A stretch of DNA of 64,000 bases from Nocardia flavorosea NBRC 108225 (GTDB lineage: Bacteria; Actinomycetota; Actinomycetes; Mycobacteriales; Mycobacteriaceae): assembly GCF_001613385.1 (NCBI RefSeq), contig NZ_BDCG01000017.1, positions 290,859 to 354,858 on the forward strand, read 5' to 3'. Of this stretch, positions 36,230 through 44,565 are shown in pieces. Every line of letters starts with the position of its first letter. The stretch's first letter is position 1. A program made the translations under genes and the position numbers. Under the pieces are notes generated by a model, which was not told the origin of the DNA, made no database searches, and saw nothing but the letters and a program-made list of their open reading frames with translations.

Positions 36230-37561
36230 ATGCAGCCGAACGGCACCAGCGGCGAGTCGGAGAGCGGCACCGCGGTCGCGGCACGGACGGAGACCGGACC
36301 GACCCGGCGCCGAACCGCCGTGCGGGCGTGGCTGGGCCCGATTCTGGTCATTACCGCGCTGATGGGCCTGCTGTCGACCATGTACCTGGGTTATGTGATC
36401 GACCCGGAGAAGAACCTGCACGAGTTCCCGATCGCGCTGGTGAATCAGGACGACGGTGAAATACGCGATGGCACACCCGTCAATATCGGTGACCAGATCA
36501 CCGGCGCACTCACCGAACAGGTCCCGGCGGACAAGATCGACCTGCGGGTGACCGGTATCGCGGAGGCCCAGCGGCTGCTCGGCAACGGCGAGGTCTACGG
36601 CGCGATCGTGCTGCCCAGTGATCTGTCGAAGCGACTGTCGATCCTCGGCGCCGGCTCGGTGGTCCCCGGCGATATCGACCGTCCGGCGATCATCGTGATC
36701 ACCAACCCCCGGACCGGCACTTACGCCACCCAGATCTTGCACACCGTGACCGATCGAGCGCTGACACAGGTCGACGCCGAGGTCGGCAAGCAGCTCACCG
36801 CGACTGTCGAATCCGAACTGGGTTCGGCACCCGCCGGTGGCCCCGAACTCAGCGGTGCCGCCCGCCTCGTCCTGGCGGACCCGATCGACGTGATCACCGA
36901 GCCTTACCGCCCGCTGCCGGACGGTACCGGGCAGGGACTGTCCGCGTTCTTCTACACGCTGCTGGTGGTCCTGGCCGGGTTCACCGGTGCCATGATCGTG
37001 CACACCATGGTCGATTCGGCGCTCGGTTTCATACCCACCGAGTACGGGCCCTGGTTCGTCCACCACCCCACCGCGCCGCATTCGCGCCTCCGCACGCTGC
37101 TGTTGAAGTGGGCGGTGATCGCGGTGACCGCACCCGTTGTGTCCGGGGTTTTCCTCGGAATCGGATATCTGCTGGATATGCCCATCACCCACGGCCCGGC
37201 GCTGTTCCTGTTCAGCACGCTGGCCATCGTGGCCGTCGGGGTGACCGCGCTTTCTGTCCTGGCGACGTTCGGCTCGGCCGGTCTGCTGATCAATCTGGTG
37301 CTGTTCATCGTTCTCGGCCTGCCCTCCGCCGGGGCCACCATCCCACTGGAGGCGACCCCTCGATATATGGCCTGGCTGGCGGGCTTCGAGCCGATGCACC
37401 AGATCTATCTCGGCGTCCGGGCGATTCTGTACTTCGACCTCGGCAACGGACTTGCGCGCGGAGTCTGGATGAGTCTGGCCGGCCTCGCGATAGGGCTCGT
37501 CCTAGGCGCGGTTTCCACTTTCGTCTACGACCGGAAGGGCCTGGAACGGCGCAGCCGCTGA
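36230..37561 (+). CDS. YhgE/Pip-like ABC-2-type membrane protein (DUF3533-like)
   Basis: A 443-residue membrane protein with one N-terminal helix (about 34-55; WLGPILVITALMGLL), an extracytoplasmic domain of about 170 residues (IALVNQDDG...), and five to six C-terminal helices (about 240-435). This architecture matches YhgE/Pip and ABC-2 permease-like proteins, often part of envelope lipid or phage-receptor functions or a drug-efflux-like role. GGAGG lies ahead of ATG 36230. No ATPase neighbour is present, so transport function is open. Confidence 0.75.
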   Translation: MQPNGTSGESESGTAVAARTETGPTRRRTAVRAWLGPILVITALMGLLSTMYLGYVIDPEKNLHEFPIALVNQDDGEIRDGTPVNIGDQITGALTEQVPADKIDLRVTGIAEAQRLLGNGEVYGAIVLPSDLSKRLSILGAGSVVPGDIDRPAIIVITNPRTGTYATQILHTVTDRALTQVDAEVGKQLTATVESELGSAPAGGPELSGAARLVLADPIDVITEPYRPLPDGTGQGLSAFFYTLLVVLAGFTGAMIVHTMVDSALGFIPTEYGPWFVHHPTAPHSRLRTLLLKWAVIAVTAPVVSGVFLGIGYLLDMPITHGPALFLFSTLAIVAVGVTALSVLATFGSAGLLINLVLFIVLGLPSAGATIPLEATPRYMAWLAGFEPMHQIYLGVRAILYFDLGNGLARGVWMSLAGLAIGLVLGAVSTFVYDRKGLERRSR

Positions 37562-37597
37562 GCGGCTCGAATATCGCAGCCGCTGAGCGGCTCGAAT
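37551..37597. repeat. Two-copy tandem palindromic repeat at a gene end
   Basis: A 22-base unit GCAGCCGCTGAGCGGCTCGA(AT) occurs at 37551-37572 and 37576-37597, period 25. Each copy contains the hairpin AGCCGC-tga-GCGGCT. The first includes the stop codon of the membrane protein gene, so the pair may act as a terminator. Confidence 0.6.
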
Positions 37598-37679
37598 TTC
37601 ACGGCGCTGAGCTGCCGTCGCGCGACACTGCGCAATATCGGTCAAGCGGATCGGTGCGCCGAGCCGACAGACTCTATCC

Positions 37680-38603
37680 GTGACCACCCGACGTGACCGA
37701 CTGCGCGAACTACTGGATGCCGTTCTCGACGAGGACAACACGACCCTCGGCCGGATGGCCGCAGGAGTTTACTCGTCGCCGTTCCATTTCGCCCGGCAGT
37801 TCAGCCGGGGCACCGGCGAATCACCGGTGAGCCTGCGGCGTCGCGTACTTCTGGAACGGGCCTGCTGGCAGCTCGGTACGGGTGCCACCGTGACCGAGGT
37901 GGCCTTCGCCGCCGGATACGACACGGTGGAGGGGTTCAGCCGGGCATTCACCCGCGCATTCGGCCATCCTCCGAGCGCGACCCCACCGCCGGCCGGCCGC
38001 GCACCTCGCTGGCTGCCCGCGGCGAACGGGATCCACTTCCATCCCCCCATGTCGCTATGGGTCGAAGGAGAACCGAAGGGACGTTCCGATATGGATCCGA
38101 CCGCGTTGCTGCTACACCACGATCTCGACGACACGCGGCTGCTGTTGAAGGCGGCGACCGGTTTGAGCGAGGAACAGTATCGGTGTTCCCGCGCCGGCGC
38201 GACGACCGTACTGCCGTGGGACGGTCCGGAGGAGTCGATCGCCGCGGTACTGGACCATCTGATCCGGACCAAGGAATCGTGGCTGGCCTCGATCGACGGC
38301 GCCGATACTCCCGCGCACGGCGGCGACGATATCCCCGCGCTGCTGGCCCGGCTCGACGAGGTGGGCCCGCGCTGGCTGGACACAGTCCGCGAGATCGATC
38401 GGCGGGGCGGCTGGGGCGACACGCTGATCGACGCACTGTGCGACCCCCCGGAGAGTTTTCTGCTCGGCAGCGTGATCGCCCATGTACTCACCTACTCCGC
38501 GTATCGCCGCCAGCAGGTGCGGTACTGGATTCGCGGTGACGCAGCGGCCGACGACGCGGTCGGCTGGGGCGATCCCATCGAATGGCTACGAAAGCGAGAC
38601 TGA
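37680..38603 (+). CDS. AraC-type HTH fused to a DinB-like domain
   Basis: A 307-residue protein. Residues 1-105 form an AraC/XylS two-HTH domain (LGRMAAGVYSSPFHFARQF... and VTEVAFAAGYDTVEGFSRAF). Residues about 140-290 look like a DinB/YfiT four-helix domain (LLHHDLDDTRLLLKAATGLS ... VLDHLIRTKESWLASI; VIAHVLTYSAYRRQQV), some of which bind metal via histidines. Whether the second domain senses a ligand or acts enzymatically is open. GTG start. The next gene begins one base after its stop, so the two form an operon. Confidence 0.75.
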   Translation: MTTRRDRLRELLDAVLDEDNTTLGRMAAGVYSSPFHFARQFSRGTGESPVSLRRRVLLERACWQLGTGATVTEVAFAAGYDTVEGFSRAFTRAFGHPPSATPPPAGRAPRWLPAANGIHFHPPMSLWVEGEPKGRSDMDPTALLLHHDLDDTRLLLKAATGLSEEQYRCSRAGATTVLPWDGPEESIAAVLDHLIRTKESWLASIDGADTPAHGGDDIPALLARLDEVGPRWLDTVREIDRRGGWGDTLIDALCDPPESFLLGSVIAHVLTYSAYRRQQVRYWIRGDAAADDAVGWGDPIEWLRKRD

Positions 38604-38604
38604 G

Positions 38605-39162
38605 TTGACCACCCCGTCTACCTCCCCGCGCACCATCTACAACACGGCGACCAGCCTGGACGGCTATATCGCCACAACAGATCACTCGCTGGACTGGCTG
38701 CTGTCCCGCGAATCCGACGAAGCCGGACCCATGGATTTCACCGAGTTCCTCGCCGGGGTCGGCGCGATCGTCATGGGCGCCAACACCTACCAGTGGATAC
38801 TCGATAACGAGGGCGCGGAGCCGTGGCCCTACGAGGTGCCGTGCTGGGTGTGTACCCATCGCGACTTCCCGGCCCGCACCGACGCCGATATCCGTTTCAC
38901 CCGTGCGGATATCCCCGAGGTGCACAAGGCGATGACCGCCGTCGCGGCCGGTAAGAACCTCTGGGTCGTCGGCGGCGGCGAACTCGCGGGCGCCTTCACC
39001 GACCACGGCCTGCTGGACGAGATCATCGTCTCCATCGCCCCGGTGACGCTGGGCGCGGGCGCTCCACTACTGCCGCGCGAGCGGGAACTGCGGGTGACCG
39101 AGGTAGCAGGAAACGGCGAATTCGCCTGTGTTCGATACGAAGTAGTTCGTCAACAGCACTGA
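38605..39162 (+). CDS. Dihydrofolate-reductase-family (RibD C-terminal-like) protein
   Basis: A 185-residue protein of the DHFR/RibD-C superfamily (NTATSLDGYIATTDHSLDWL; VMGANTYQWIL; LWVVGGGELAGAFTDHGLLDEI). It likely reduces a pterin-like or other small substrate with NADPH; the family is broad. The start is TTG 38605, immediately after the previous TGA with one base between, in keeping with coupled translation. No better start is available in frame. Confidence 0.8.
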   Translation: MTTPSTSPRTIYNTATSLDGYIATTDHSLDWLLSRESDEAGPMDFTEFLAGVGAIVMGANTYQWILDNEGAEPWPYEVPCWVCTHRDFPARTDADIRFTRADIPEVHKAMTAVAAGKNLWVVGGGELAGAFTDHGLLDEIIVSIAPVTLGAGAPLLPRERELRVTEVAGNGEFACVRYEVVRQQH

Positions 39163-39467
39163 CCGAGGTTCTGGTATACATACGGCGGTACGGCGAGCGC
39201 ACCACCCGGTACATCCAGCGGAGCCGCTCGCCACCCACGTACCGGCTGTACTCGATCGGCGGCCGAGGACCCGTCGCACGGGCAGCAACGGCGTGCTACT
39301 CGAAGCTCCGGCACCAGCGCGCGTCCGACGATGTGTCGTCTGCCCGCAGGCCGACCGGGCCACCAACGCCCGCCGATGGACGCATCGATGCCCTGAAGCC
39401 ATCGGGGCCACGAGCAATCACCGGAGGCTGTCGCCTGCAGCACGGTCGTCCGACGTCGGGGCCTCGG

Positions 39468-39620
39468 GTGTTATCCGATGATCAGTGGGCGGTGATCGCG
39501 GACGTGCTGCCGGTGCGGATGGATCGGCACGGCCGGCCATTCTCCGGCGCTCGGGCGATAGTCGAAAGCACCGCTACCGATGCGGCATGGCGTGACGTGA
39601 CGCGCCGATTGTCGGACATG
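39468..39620 (+). pseudogene. Fragment of an IS5-family transposase N-terminus
   Basis: The frame reads VLSDDQWAVIADVLPVRMD then GRPFSGARAIVESTATDAAWRDV, matching the N-terminal region (LSDxQWxxIxPLLP...GRP...WRDL) of IS5/IS1647-type transposases. Nothing after about 50 residues resembles a transposase and no DDE domain or terminal repeats were found. It is a small remnant left in the 39163-39621 gap; the rest of that gap holds no gene. Confidence 0.6.
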
Positions 39621-39621
39621 C

Positions 39622-40299
39622 CTAGCCCGAGGAGACGGAAGCCGTCCAGGATGCGAAGGCCCGCGGGTTGCGGGTTTGCAGCAGTACCCGGCCGGGCCCG
39701 GTGAAATCGAAGACCAGCCCCTCCCCCGATTTCAGCGATTGCAGCGAGCGCCCGGACACCGCACGGCGGATGGTGAACTGCATCGCGAGGTCGTAGGCCA
39801 CCACATGCCCGGTATCGATGCTCACCTGTTCGCCGGGGGCCAGATCGAAAACGTCGATGGCGCCGAAAACGCCGACCACCACCTCGCCCTGTCCCTCGGC
39901 ACGGAGCCCGAAACCCCCTTCGCCACCGAAGAGGTTCGCGAAACCGCCCCACTGGCTCTCCACCCGCACGCCGGCCGAATGCGCGATCCAGCCGCCCCTG
40001 CTGATGAAGTACGGGCGGTCCACAGCGATCGGCAGCGCGAGCATATCGCCGGGCAGCGAGGGCGCCACATCGACCCAGCCGCCGTTCACCGGCGCGGTGA
40101 AGGTGGACACGAAGAACGATTCACCCGAGAGCACCGACCGTCTGATCCCGGCCAGGATGCCCCCTTCGGCCTTGGCTTCCAGCGTCACTCCGGCCGAATG
40201 CGCCACCATGGCGCCGCTTTCCACCCGTACCGGTTCCCCGCCTGCCAGCACACAACGCGCCACGGTGGACGAGGGGTTGTGCCGCAGTTCAACTTTCAT
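39622..40299 (-). CDS. AIM24-family protein (TIGR00266-like)
   Basis: A 225-residue beta-sandwich protein of the AIM24 family, a widespread group with unknown molecular role. It shows the LRHNPSSTVARCVLAGGEPVRVESGAMVAHS opening and GDMLALPIAVDRPYFISRGG, with repeated strands ending LQTRNPRAFASW. No signal peptide, so cytoplasmic. ATG 40299; the gene stands alone between an IS remnant and an orphan small gene. Confidence 0.82.
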   Translation of the reverse strand: MKVELRHNPSSTVARCVLAGGEPVRVESGAMVAHSAGVTLEAKAEGGILAGIRRSVLSGESFFVSTFTAPVNGGWVDVAPSLPGDMLALPIAVDRPYFISRGGWIAHSAGVRVESQWGGFANLFGGEGGFGLRAEGQGEVVVGVFGAIDVFDLAPGEQVSIDTGHVVAYDLAMQFTIRRAVSGRSLQSLKSGEGLVFDFTGPGRVLLQTRNPRAFASWTASVSSG

Positions 40300-40408
40300 G
40301 AGCCGACAGTACCGCCCGGGTGCGACACCGGCCGAGATCCGGTACGCGACCGCCCCGAGCGGCCACGCACCGCGTTTACCGAGGTCTGCGCCGGATCCGA
40401 GCGGACTC

Positions 40409-40711
40409 TCAGTGGACGATTACTTCCCGGCGCTGCATGGAGAACAGCAGATCCCACGACTGCTGCGCTACGAACGCCGTGTTACCCACCGTTCGTAGCT
40501 GCTGAACCAGTTCCACCAGGCCCGGCGGGCACCCCCCGACCTGATACCGGACCGGCCCGCGGCGTTGCGAATAAACGGCGGTCCCGGGCACCGGCTCGGC
40601 CGAGCAGAACGTGTCCGGCTGAGCCGCGGCCGTTCCCACGCCGAGCAGCGAACCGGCCCGAGCGGTATCGCCGCCGAGCCCGGAGACGAGAGGTTCCCCG
40701 AGGATCGACAT
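40409..40711 (-). CDS. Orphan 100-residue protein with a strong ribosome site
   Basis: MSILGEPLVSGLGGDTARAG starts at ATG 40711, preceded by GGGGAGG at a spacing of 5, one of the best ribosome sites in the window. Two cysteines (about residues 36 and 60) might pair. The C-terminal half (LVELVQQLRTVGNTAFVAQQ) looks helical. I recognise no family. An AT-rich box (40781-40790, TATATAGTTT as read on plus) about 70 bases upstream is a probable promoter. Confidence 0.55.
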   Translation of the reverse strand: MSILGEPLVSGLGGDTARAGSLLGVGTAAAQPDTFCSAEPVPGTAVYSQRRGPVRYQVGGCPPGLVELVQQLRTVGNTAFVAQQSWDLLFSMQRREVIVH

Positions 40712-40780
40712 GACTACCTCCCCGGGGAGCCTGCGGTCGCGCGATTCACGCTGGTCCGATCGGATCCGAAGACTACTCCT

Positions 40781-40790
40781 TATATAGTTT
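40781..40790 (-). promoter_or_regulatory. AT-rich box, probable promoter of the orphan small gene
   Basis: On the minus strand the box reads AAACTATATA and contains TATATA, resembling a -10 element, 70-80 bases before the ATG. It stands out against the GC-rich surroundings. No confident -35 was seen. Confidence 0.35.
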
Positions 40791-40905
40791 AGGCCCCATA
40801 CACGGATCGGCTCCGAGGTGGCCGTCGCGGACCAGTCCCGCAGCGTCCCCGCCCGAAGGCGGCCTCCGGCAGATTCAGCGTGACATCTCGGCAATCGGCG
40901 AGCGC

Positions 40906-41274
40906 TCAGTCCAGCAACCGCAGGGCATCCTCGTCGCGGGCCACGACCGCGCGCCCGTCGGCCGTGAACACGATCGGGCGCTGGATCAGCCGGGGATGTT
41001 CGGCGAGTGCGGCGATCCAGCGCTCCCGGTCCGCGGCGGTACGCCCCCAGTCGGACATACCGAGTTCCTTGGCAATGTCCTCGCCGGTCCGGGTGATCTC
41101 CCAGGGTTCGGCGCCGAGCCGGTCCAGGACGGTCCGCAGCTCCGCCGTGGTGGGCGGATCGTCCAGATACCGGCGGACCGAATAACCGGCGCCGGTCGCA
41201 TCCAGATGGGCCAGCGCCGCCCGGCTCTTGGTGCAGCGGGGGTTGTGCCAGATCTCGGTTTCCGGAGTACTCAT
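40906..41274 (-). CDS. ArsC/Spx-family arsenate reductase-like protein
   Basis: A 122-residue thioredoxin-fold protein with the single N-terminal redox Cys14 in HNPRCTKSRAALAHL and the QRPIVFTADGRAVVARDE C-terminal block of ArsC (glutaredoxin-linked type). It would reduce arsenate or a related oxyanion using a thiol partner; no ars operon is adjacent. ATG 41274. Confidence 0.85.
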   Translation of the reverse strand: MSTPETEIWHNPRCTKSRAALAHLDATGAGYSVRRYLDDPPTTAELRTVLDRLGAEPWEITRTGEDIAKELGMSDWGRTAADRERWIAALAEHPRLIQRPIVFTADGRAVVARDEDALRLLD

Positions 41275-41352
41275 ACCGGGAGCGTAACCGCCGCGTACGA
41301 CGCAACCTGCACACTGCTGGACCCCTCGTGGGCCGGCAACAGCGCCCGGTGC

Positions 41353-41870
41353 TCACATATGCGTCAATTCCGGCCATACGCGCGACCAGGTAACCCGCGG
41401 CTCAGCGCATTTCCACACCACGACATCCCTGGTGTTGTCGAGGAAACCGAGTCGCGTATCGATCCGGCCCAGCGGCTCCAGTACAGCGAACTGTGCCCGC
41501 AGCCGATCGGGATCGCCGCCCACGCAGACCAGAGTCTTCGCCGTGTCCGGCGACGCGCCGAAGTACCCGAAACCGCGGGCGGGACTGTAGACGGGCGGTA
41601 GCCGGTCGCCCGCCGGCTGGTCGAGCGCACCCGCCTGCCAATAGCTGCCGGTGATCACGGCGGACTGCTCACGTTCACGCGGTGATAGGCCGCGACCACG
41701 CCGCCGGCCAATTCCGGCCAGCCGGACTCGCCGTAGAGCCCGATCTGCCTCGCAGCCGCGGCTTCGCTCTCCGGCGACGGATCTGCCATGCGGATCGTGG
41801 TCACGGATTCTCCTGAGGTGGGCGCCTGCCCCTCGGAATATATCCATACCACGAGGCCCCTGCCGTCCAC
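41353..41870 (-). pseudogene. Frameshifted C-terminal remnant of a GT39-like mannosyltransferase
   Basis: Two minus-strand frames together resemble the last ~160 residues of actinobacterial GT39/ArnT-like glycosyltransferases. Frame 1 (to 41655) gives GWPELAGGVVAAYHR; frame 2 (to 41353) continues EREQSAVITGSYWQAGALDQ, then LPPVYSPARGFGYFGASP and VWKCAEPRVTWSRVWPEL. A single-base shift near 41690 breaks the gene, and the N-terminal membrane part is missing altogether. The stop is at 41353. Confidence 0.65.
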
Positions 41871-42010
41871 CTTCGGAACGACCGGGGGCGGGTATCGGGG
41901 GGCACGTTATGATCCACCCACAGGGCTATCGGCCGGGGTACCGGACCGGCCTTGGCGCAAACGAATCAGGGCCGCGCCCCCAGCGGAGCACGACCCTGAC
42001 AGCAGTGCCT

Positions 42011-43771
42011 CTACAGGTACTGGCCGGTGTTGGATTCGGTATCGATCGCCCGGCTGGCGCTGGCGTTCTTACCAGTGACCAGCGTGCGGATATAAACGAT
42101 CCGCTCGCCCTTCTTACCCGAGATACGGGCCCAGTCATCGGGATTCGTGGTGTTGGGCAGGTCCTCGTTCTCGGAGAACTCGTCCACGATCGAATCGTAG
42201 AGATGCTGGATCCGCAGACCCGGATTTCCGGTGTCCAGAACCGATTTGATGGCGTACTTCTTGGACCGGTCCACAATGTTCTGGATCATGGCGCCGGAGT
42301 TGAAGTCCTTGAAGTACAAGACCTCCTTGTCACCGTTGGCGTAAGTGACCTCGAGGAAGCGGTTGTCCTCGCTCTCGGCGTACATCCGGTCCACCACCCG
42401 CTCGATCATGGCGCGGATGCAGGCCACCTTGTCGCCGTTGAACTCGGCCAGATCGTCGGCGTGCAGCGGCAGGAACTCGGTGAGGTACTTCGAGAAGATA
42501 TCCTGTGCGGATTCGGCATCCGGGCGCTCGATCTTGATCTTCACGTCCAAGCGGCCGGGCCGCAGGATCGCGGGGTCGATCATATCCTCGCGGTTGGAGG
42601 CGCCGATGACGATGACGTTCTCCAGCCCTTCCACACCGTCGATCTCACTGAGCAACTGCGGCACCACGGTGGTCTCCACATCGGAGGAGACACCCGACCC
42701 GCGAGTCCGGAAGATCGAGTCCATCTCGTCGAAGAACACGATCACCGGCGTGCCCTCGGAGGCCTTCTCCCGGGCCCGCTGGAAGATGATCCGGATATGG
42801 CGCTCGGTTTCACCGACGAACTTGTTCAGCAGTTCGGGGCCCTTGATGTTCAGGAAGTAGGACTTCGCCTCCTTGGCATCCTCGCCTCGCGCCTCGGCGA
42901 TCTTCTTGGCCAGCGAATTGGCCACGGCCTTGGCGATCAGCGTTTTACCGCAGCCCGGCGGGCCGTAGAGCAGGACACCCTTGGGCGGGCGCAGCGCGTA
43001 CTCGCGGAACAGATCCTTGTGCAGGAACGGCAGCTCCACGGCATCGCGGATCTGCTCGATCTGCCGCCCCAGGCCGCCGATATCGTTGTAGCCGACATCG
43101 GGCACCTCTTCGAGGACCAGATCTTCGACCTCGGCCTTGGGGATGCGCTCGAACGCGAACCCGGCCTTGGTATCGACCAGCAGGGAATCGCCCGGCCGCA
43201 GCTTGCGGATCGGGGAATCCGGATCCTCCAGATCGTCGGCCTCGGCGAGCTTGGACAGCGGACCGGACAGCCACACCACCCGCTCCTCGTCGGCATGCCC
43301 GACGACCAGGGCGCGGCGGCCCCCGTCGAGGACTTCGCGCAAGGTGCCGATCTCACCGATGGAGTCGAACGTGCCCGCCTCCACGACCGTCAGCGCCTCG
43401 TTCAGCCGGACGGTCTGGCCGTAGGCGAGGGTGGACGTATCGATGTTCGGCGAGCAAGTCAGGCGCATCTTGCGGCCGGAGGTGAACACGTCGACGGTCT
43501 GATCCTCGTAGACACCGATCAGAATCCCGTAACCGCTGGGCGGCTGACCGAGCCGGTCGACCTCCTCACGCAACGCGACGAGTTGCTGCCGCGCTTCCTT
43601 CAGGGTATCCATCAGTTTGGTGTTGCGAATGGTCAGCGAATCGATACGGGCTTCCAATTCCCGTGAGCGATCCGGTGAGTCGGCGAGTTGCCTCCGGAGT
43701 GCAGCCGCTTCGGCGCGTACTGCCTCGAGTTCTCTCCAGGCCGCCGAATCCGAATTCTCGATGGGGCTCAT
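42011..43771 (-). CDS. mpa: Proteasome-associated ATPase Mpa/ARC
   Basis: A 586-residue hexameric AAA+ unfoldase that recognises Pup and feeds substrates into PrcAB. Order: N-terminal coiled coil (about 10-75), two OB folds (about 80-200), AAA domain with Walker A GPPGCGKT (270-277), Walker B VIVFFDEMDSIF, and C-terminal NTGQYL, whose GQYL tail docks into the PrcA ring. ATG 43771 was chosen because GGGAGGAG lies 6 bases upstream; an ATG 22 codons earlier has no such site. Divergent from the lppK-like gene. Confidence 0.95.
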   Translation of the reverse strand: MSPIENSDSAAWRELEAVRAEAAALRRQLADSPDRSRELEARIDSLTIRNTKLMDTLKEARQQLVALREEVDRLGQPPSGYGILIGVYEDQTVDVFTSGRKMRLTCSPNIDTSTLAYGQTVRLNEALTVVEAGTFDSIGEIGTLREVLDGGRRALVVGHADEERVVWLSGPLSKLAEADDLEDPDSPIRKLRPGDSLLVDTKAGFAFERIPKAEVEDLVLEEVPDVGYNDIGGLGRQIEQIRDAVELPFLHKDLFREYALRPPKGVLLYGPPGCGKTLIAKAVANSLAKKIAEARGEDAKEAKSYFLNIKGPELLNKFVGETERHIRIIFQRAREKASEGTPVIVFFDEMDSIFRTRGSGVSSDVETTVVPQLLSEIDGVEGLENVIVIGASNREDMIDPAILRPGRLDVKIKIERPDAESAQDIFSKYLTEFLPLHADDLAEFNGDKVACIRAMIERVVDRMYAESEDNRFLEVTYANGDKEVLYFKDFNSGAMIQNIVDRSKKYAIKSVLDTGNPGLRIQHLYDSIVDEFSENEDLPNTTNPDDWARISGKKGERIVYIRTLVTGKNASASRAIDTESNTGQYL

Positions 43772-43951
43772 GTGCTGCTCCTCCCAGTCCCGGTCTATCA
43801 ACGCTACCGGGCGCGACCCGTTTGCGCTGTCCGACATGATTTCGTGGTGATCACATCTGGCCCGCGACCATCATGCTGGTCAGACCATGTTAGCCTGCCC
43901 TAACCCTCGACCGGTGGGGTTCCCCACCGACTAGCCGAAAGGTTGCCAGCT

Positions 43952-44494
43952 ATGCACCTTCCCGCACGGACACCGAGGCTGTCCCGCGTCGCGGCGGCGA
44001 CGGCCGCGGCCGTTGCACTGGCGCTGGGATCGACCGCTTGTGGATCCGATGACGACACCGGCACCACTGCAACCTCCAGCGTCGCGGTCACCACCAGCGC
44101 GTCGGCGCATGACCACGGCGACGACACCGAGCACGGCGATTCCGCGGACGCACCCACCGCGCAGAGCCTACAGTCCATCCTCGAACAGATCACAAATCCG
44201 GACGTCACCGTGGACGAGAAGGTGGACCTCATCGTCGACGGCGAGAACAGGCGCGGCCAGCTGGAGCAGCTCAACGCCGCCCTGCAGAACTACCGCGGGC
44301 TCAGCTACACGGTCGCCGATATCACCGTGGACGGCGATACGGCCACCGGCCAGACCACCATCACCAGCCCGCGGGGCAGCAGTGCGCCGCCGGCGCCGGT
44401 CACCTGGGAGGAGGACGACGGCGCCTGGAAGCTGTCCGACACCGGGGCCTGTCTGCTGCTCGGCTTCGCACAGATTCCCTGCGCTCCGGCGTAA
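43952..44494 (+). CDS. LppK-like secreted/lipoprotein with an MTB12-type domain
   Basis: A 180-residue exported protein. Residues 1-30 form a signal peptide ending LALGSTAC-GS, compatible with lipidation of Cys30. A Thr/Ser/His-rich linker (31-65) follows, then an MTB12-like domain (about 66-180; PTAQSLQSILEQITNPDVTV ... GDTATGQTTITS ... DGAWKLSDTGACLLLG). Position next to mpa matches mycobacterial LppK (Rv2116), so I propose orthology. ATG 43952 is used; GAAAGG lies upstream. Confidence 0.8.
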   Translation: MHLPARTPRLSRVAAATAAAVALALGSTACGSDDDTGTTATSSVAVTTSASAHDHGDDTEHGDSADAPTAQSLQSILEQITNPDVTVDEKVDLIVDGENRRGQLEQLNAALQNYRGLSYTVADITVDGDTATGQTTITSPRGSSAPPAPVTWEEDDGAWKLSDTGACLLLGFAQIPCAPA

Positions 44495-44503
44495 CCCTGC
44501 AAC

Positions 44504-44541
44504 GACGCGGGCCGCGGTGGAACTCCACCGCGGCCCGCGTC
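44504..44541. terminator. Perfect 17-base-stem bidirectional terminator
   Basis: GACGCGGGCCGCGGTGG (44504-44520) pairs perfectly with CCACCGCGGCCCGCGTC (44525-44541), loop AACT. It lies between the convergent lppK-like and trmI genes, 10 bases after the lppK stop, and can serve both. Confidence 0.8.
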
Positions 44542-44565
44542 CGTTTCCGCACCGCCCCGGTGCCG

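Noticed and set aside
35839..36459. A 206-codon plus-strand frame overlapping the YhgE/Pip-like gene
   Set aside because: It overlaps the real gene in another frame and lacks protein-like character.
41651..43666. A 671-codon plus-strand frame
   Set aside because: Antisense shadow of mpa; no recognisable protein sequence.
43890..43905. Possible iron-box (IdeR type) TTAGCCTGCCCTAACC before the lppK-like gene
   Set aside because: Only about 11 of 19 consensus positions match and the centre is wrong.
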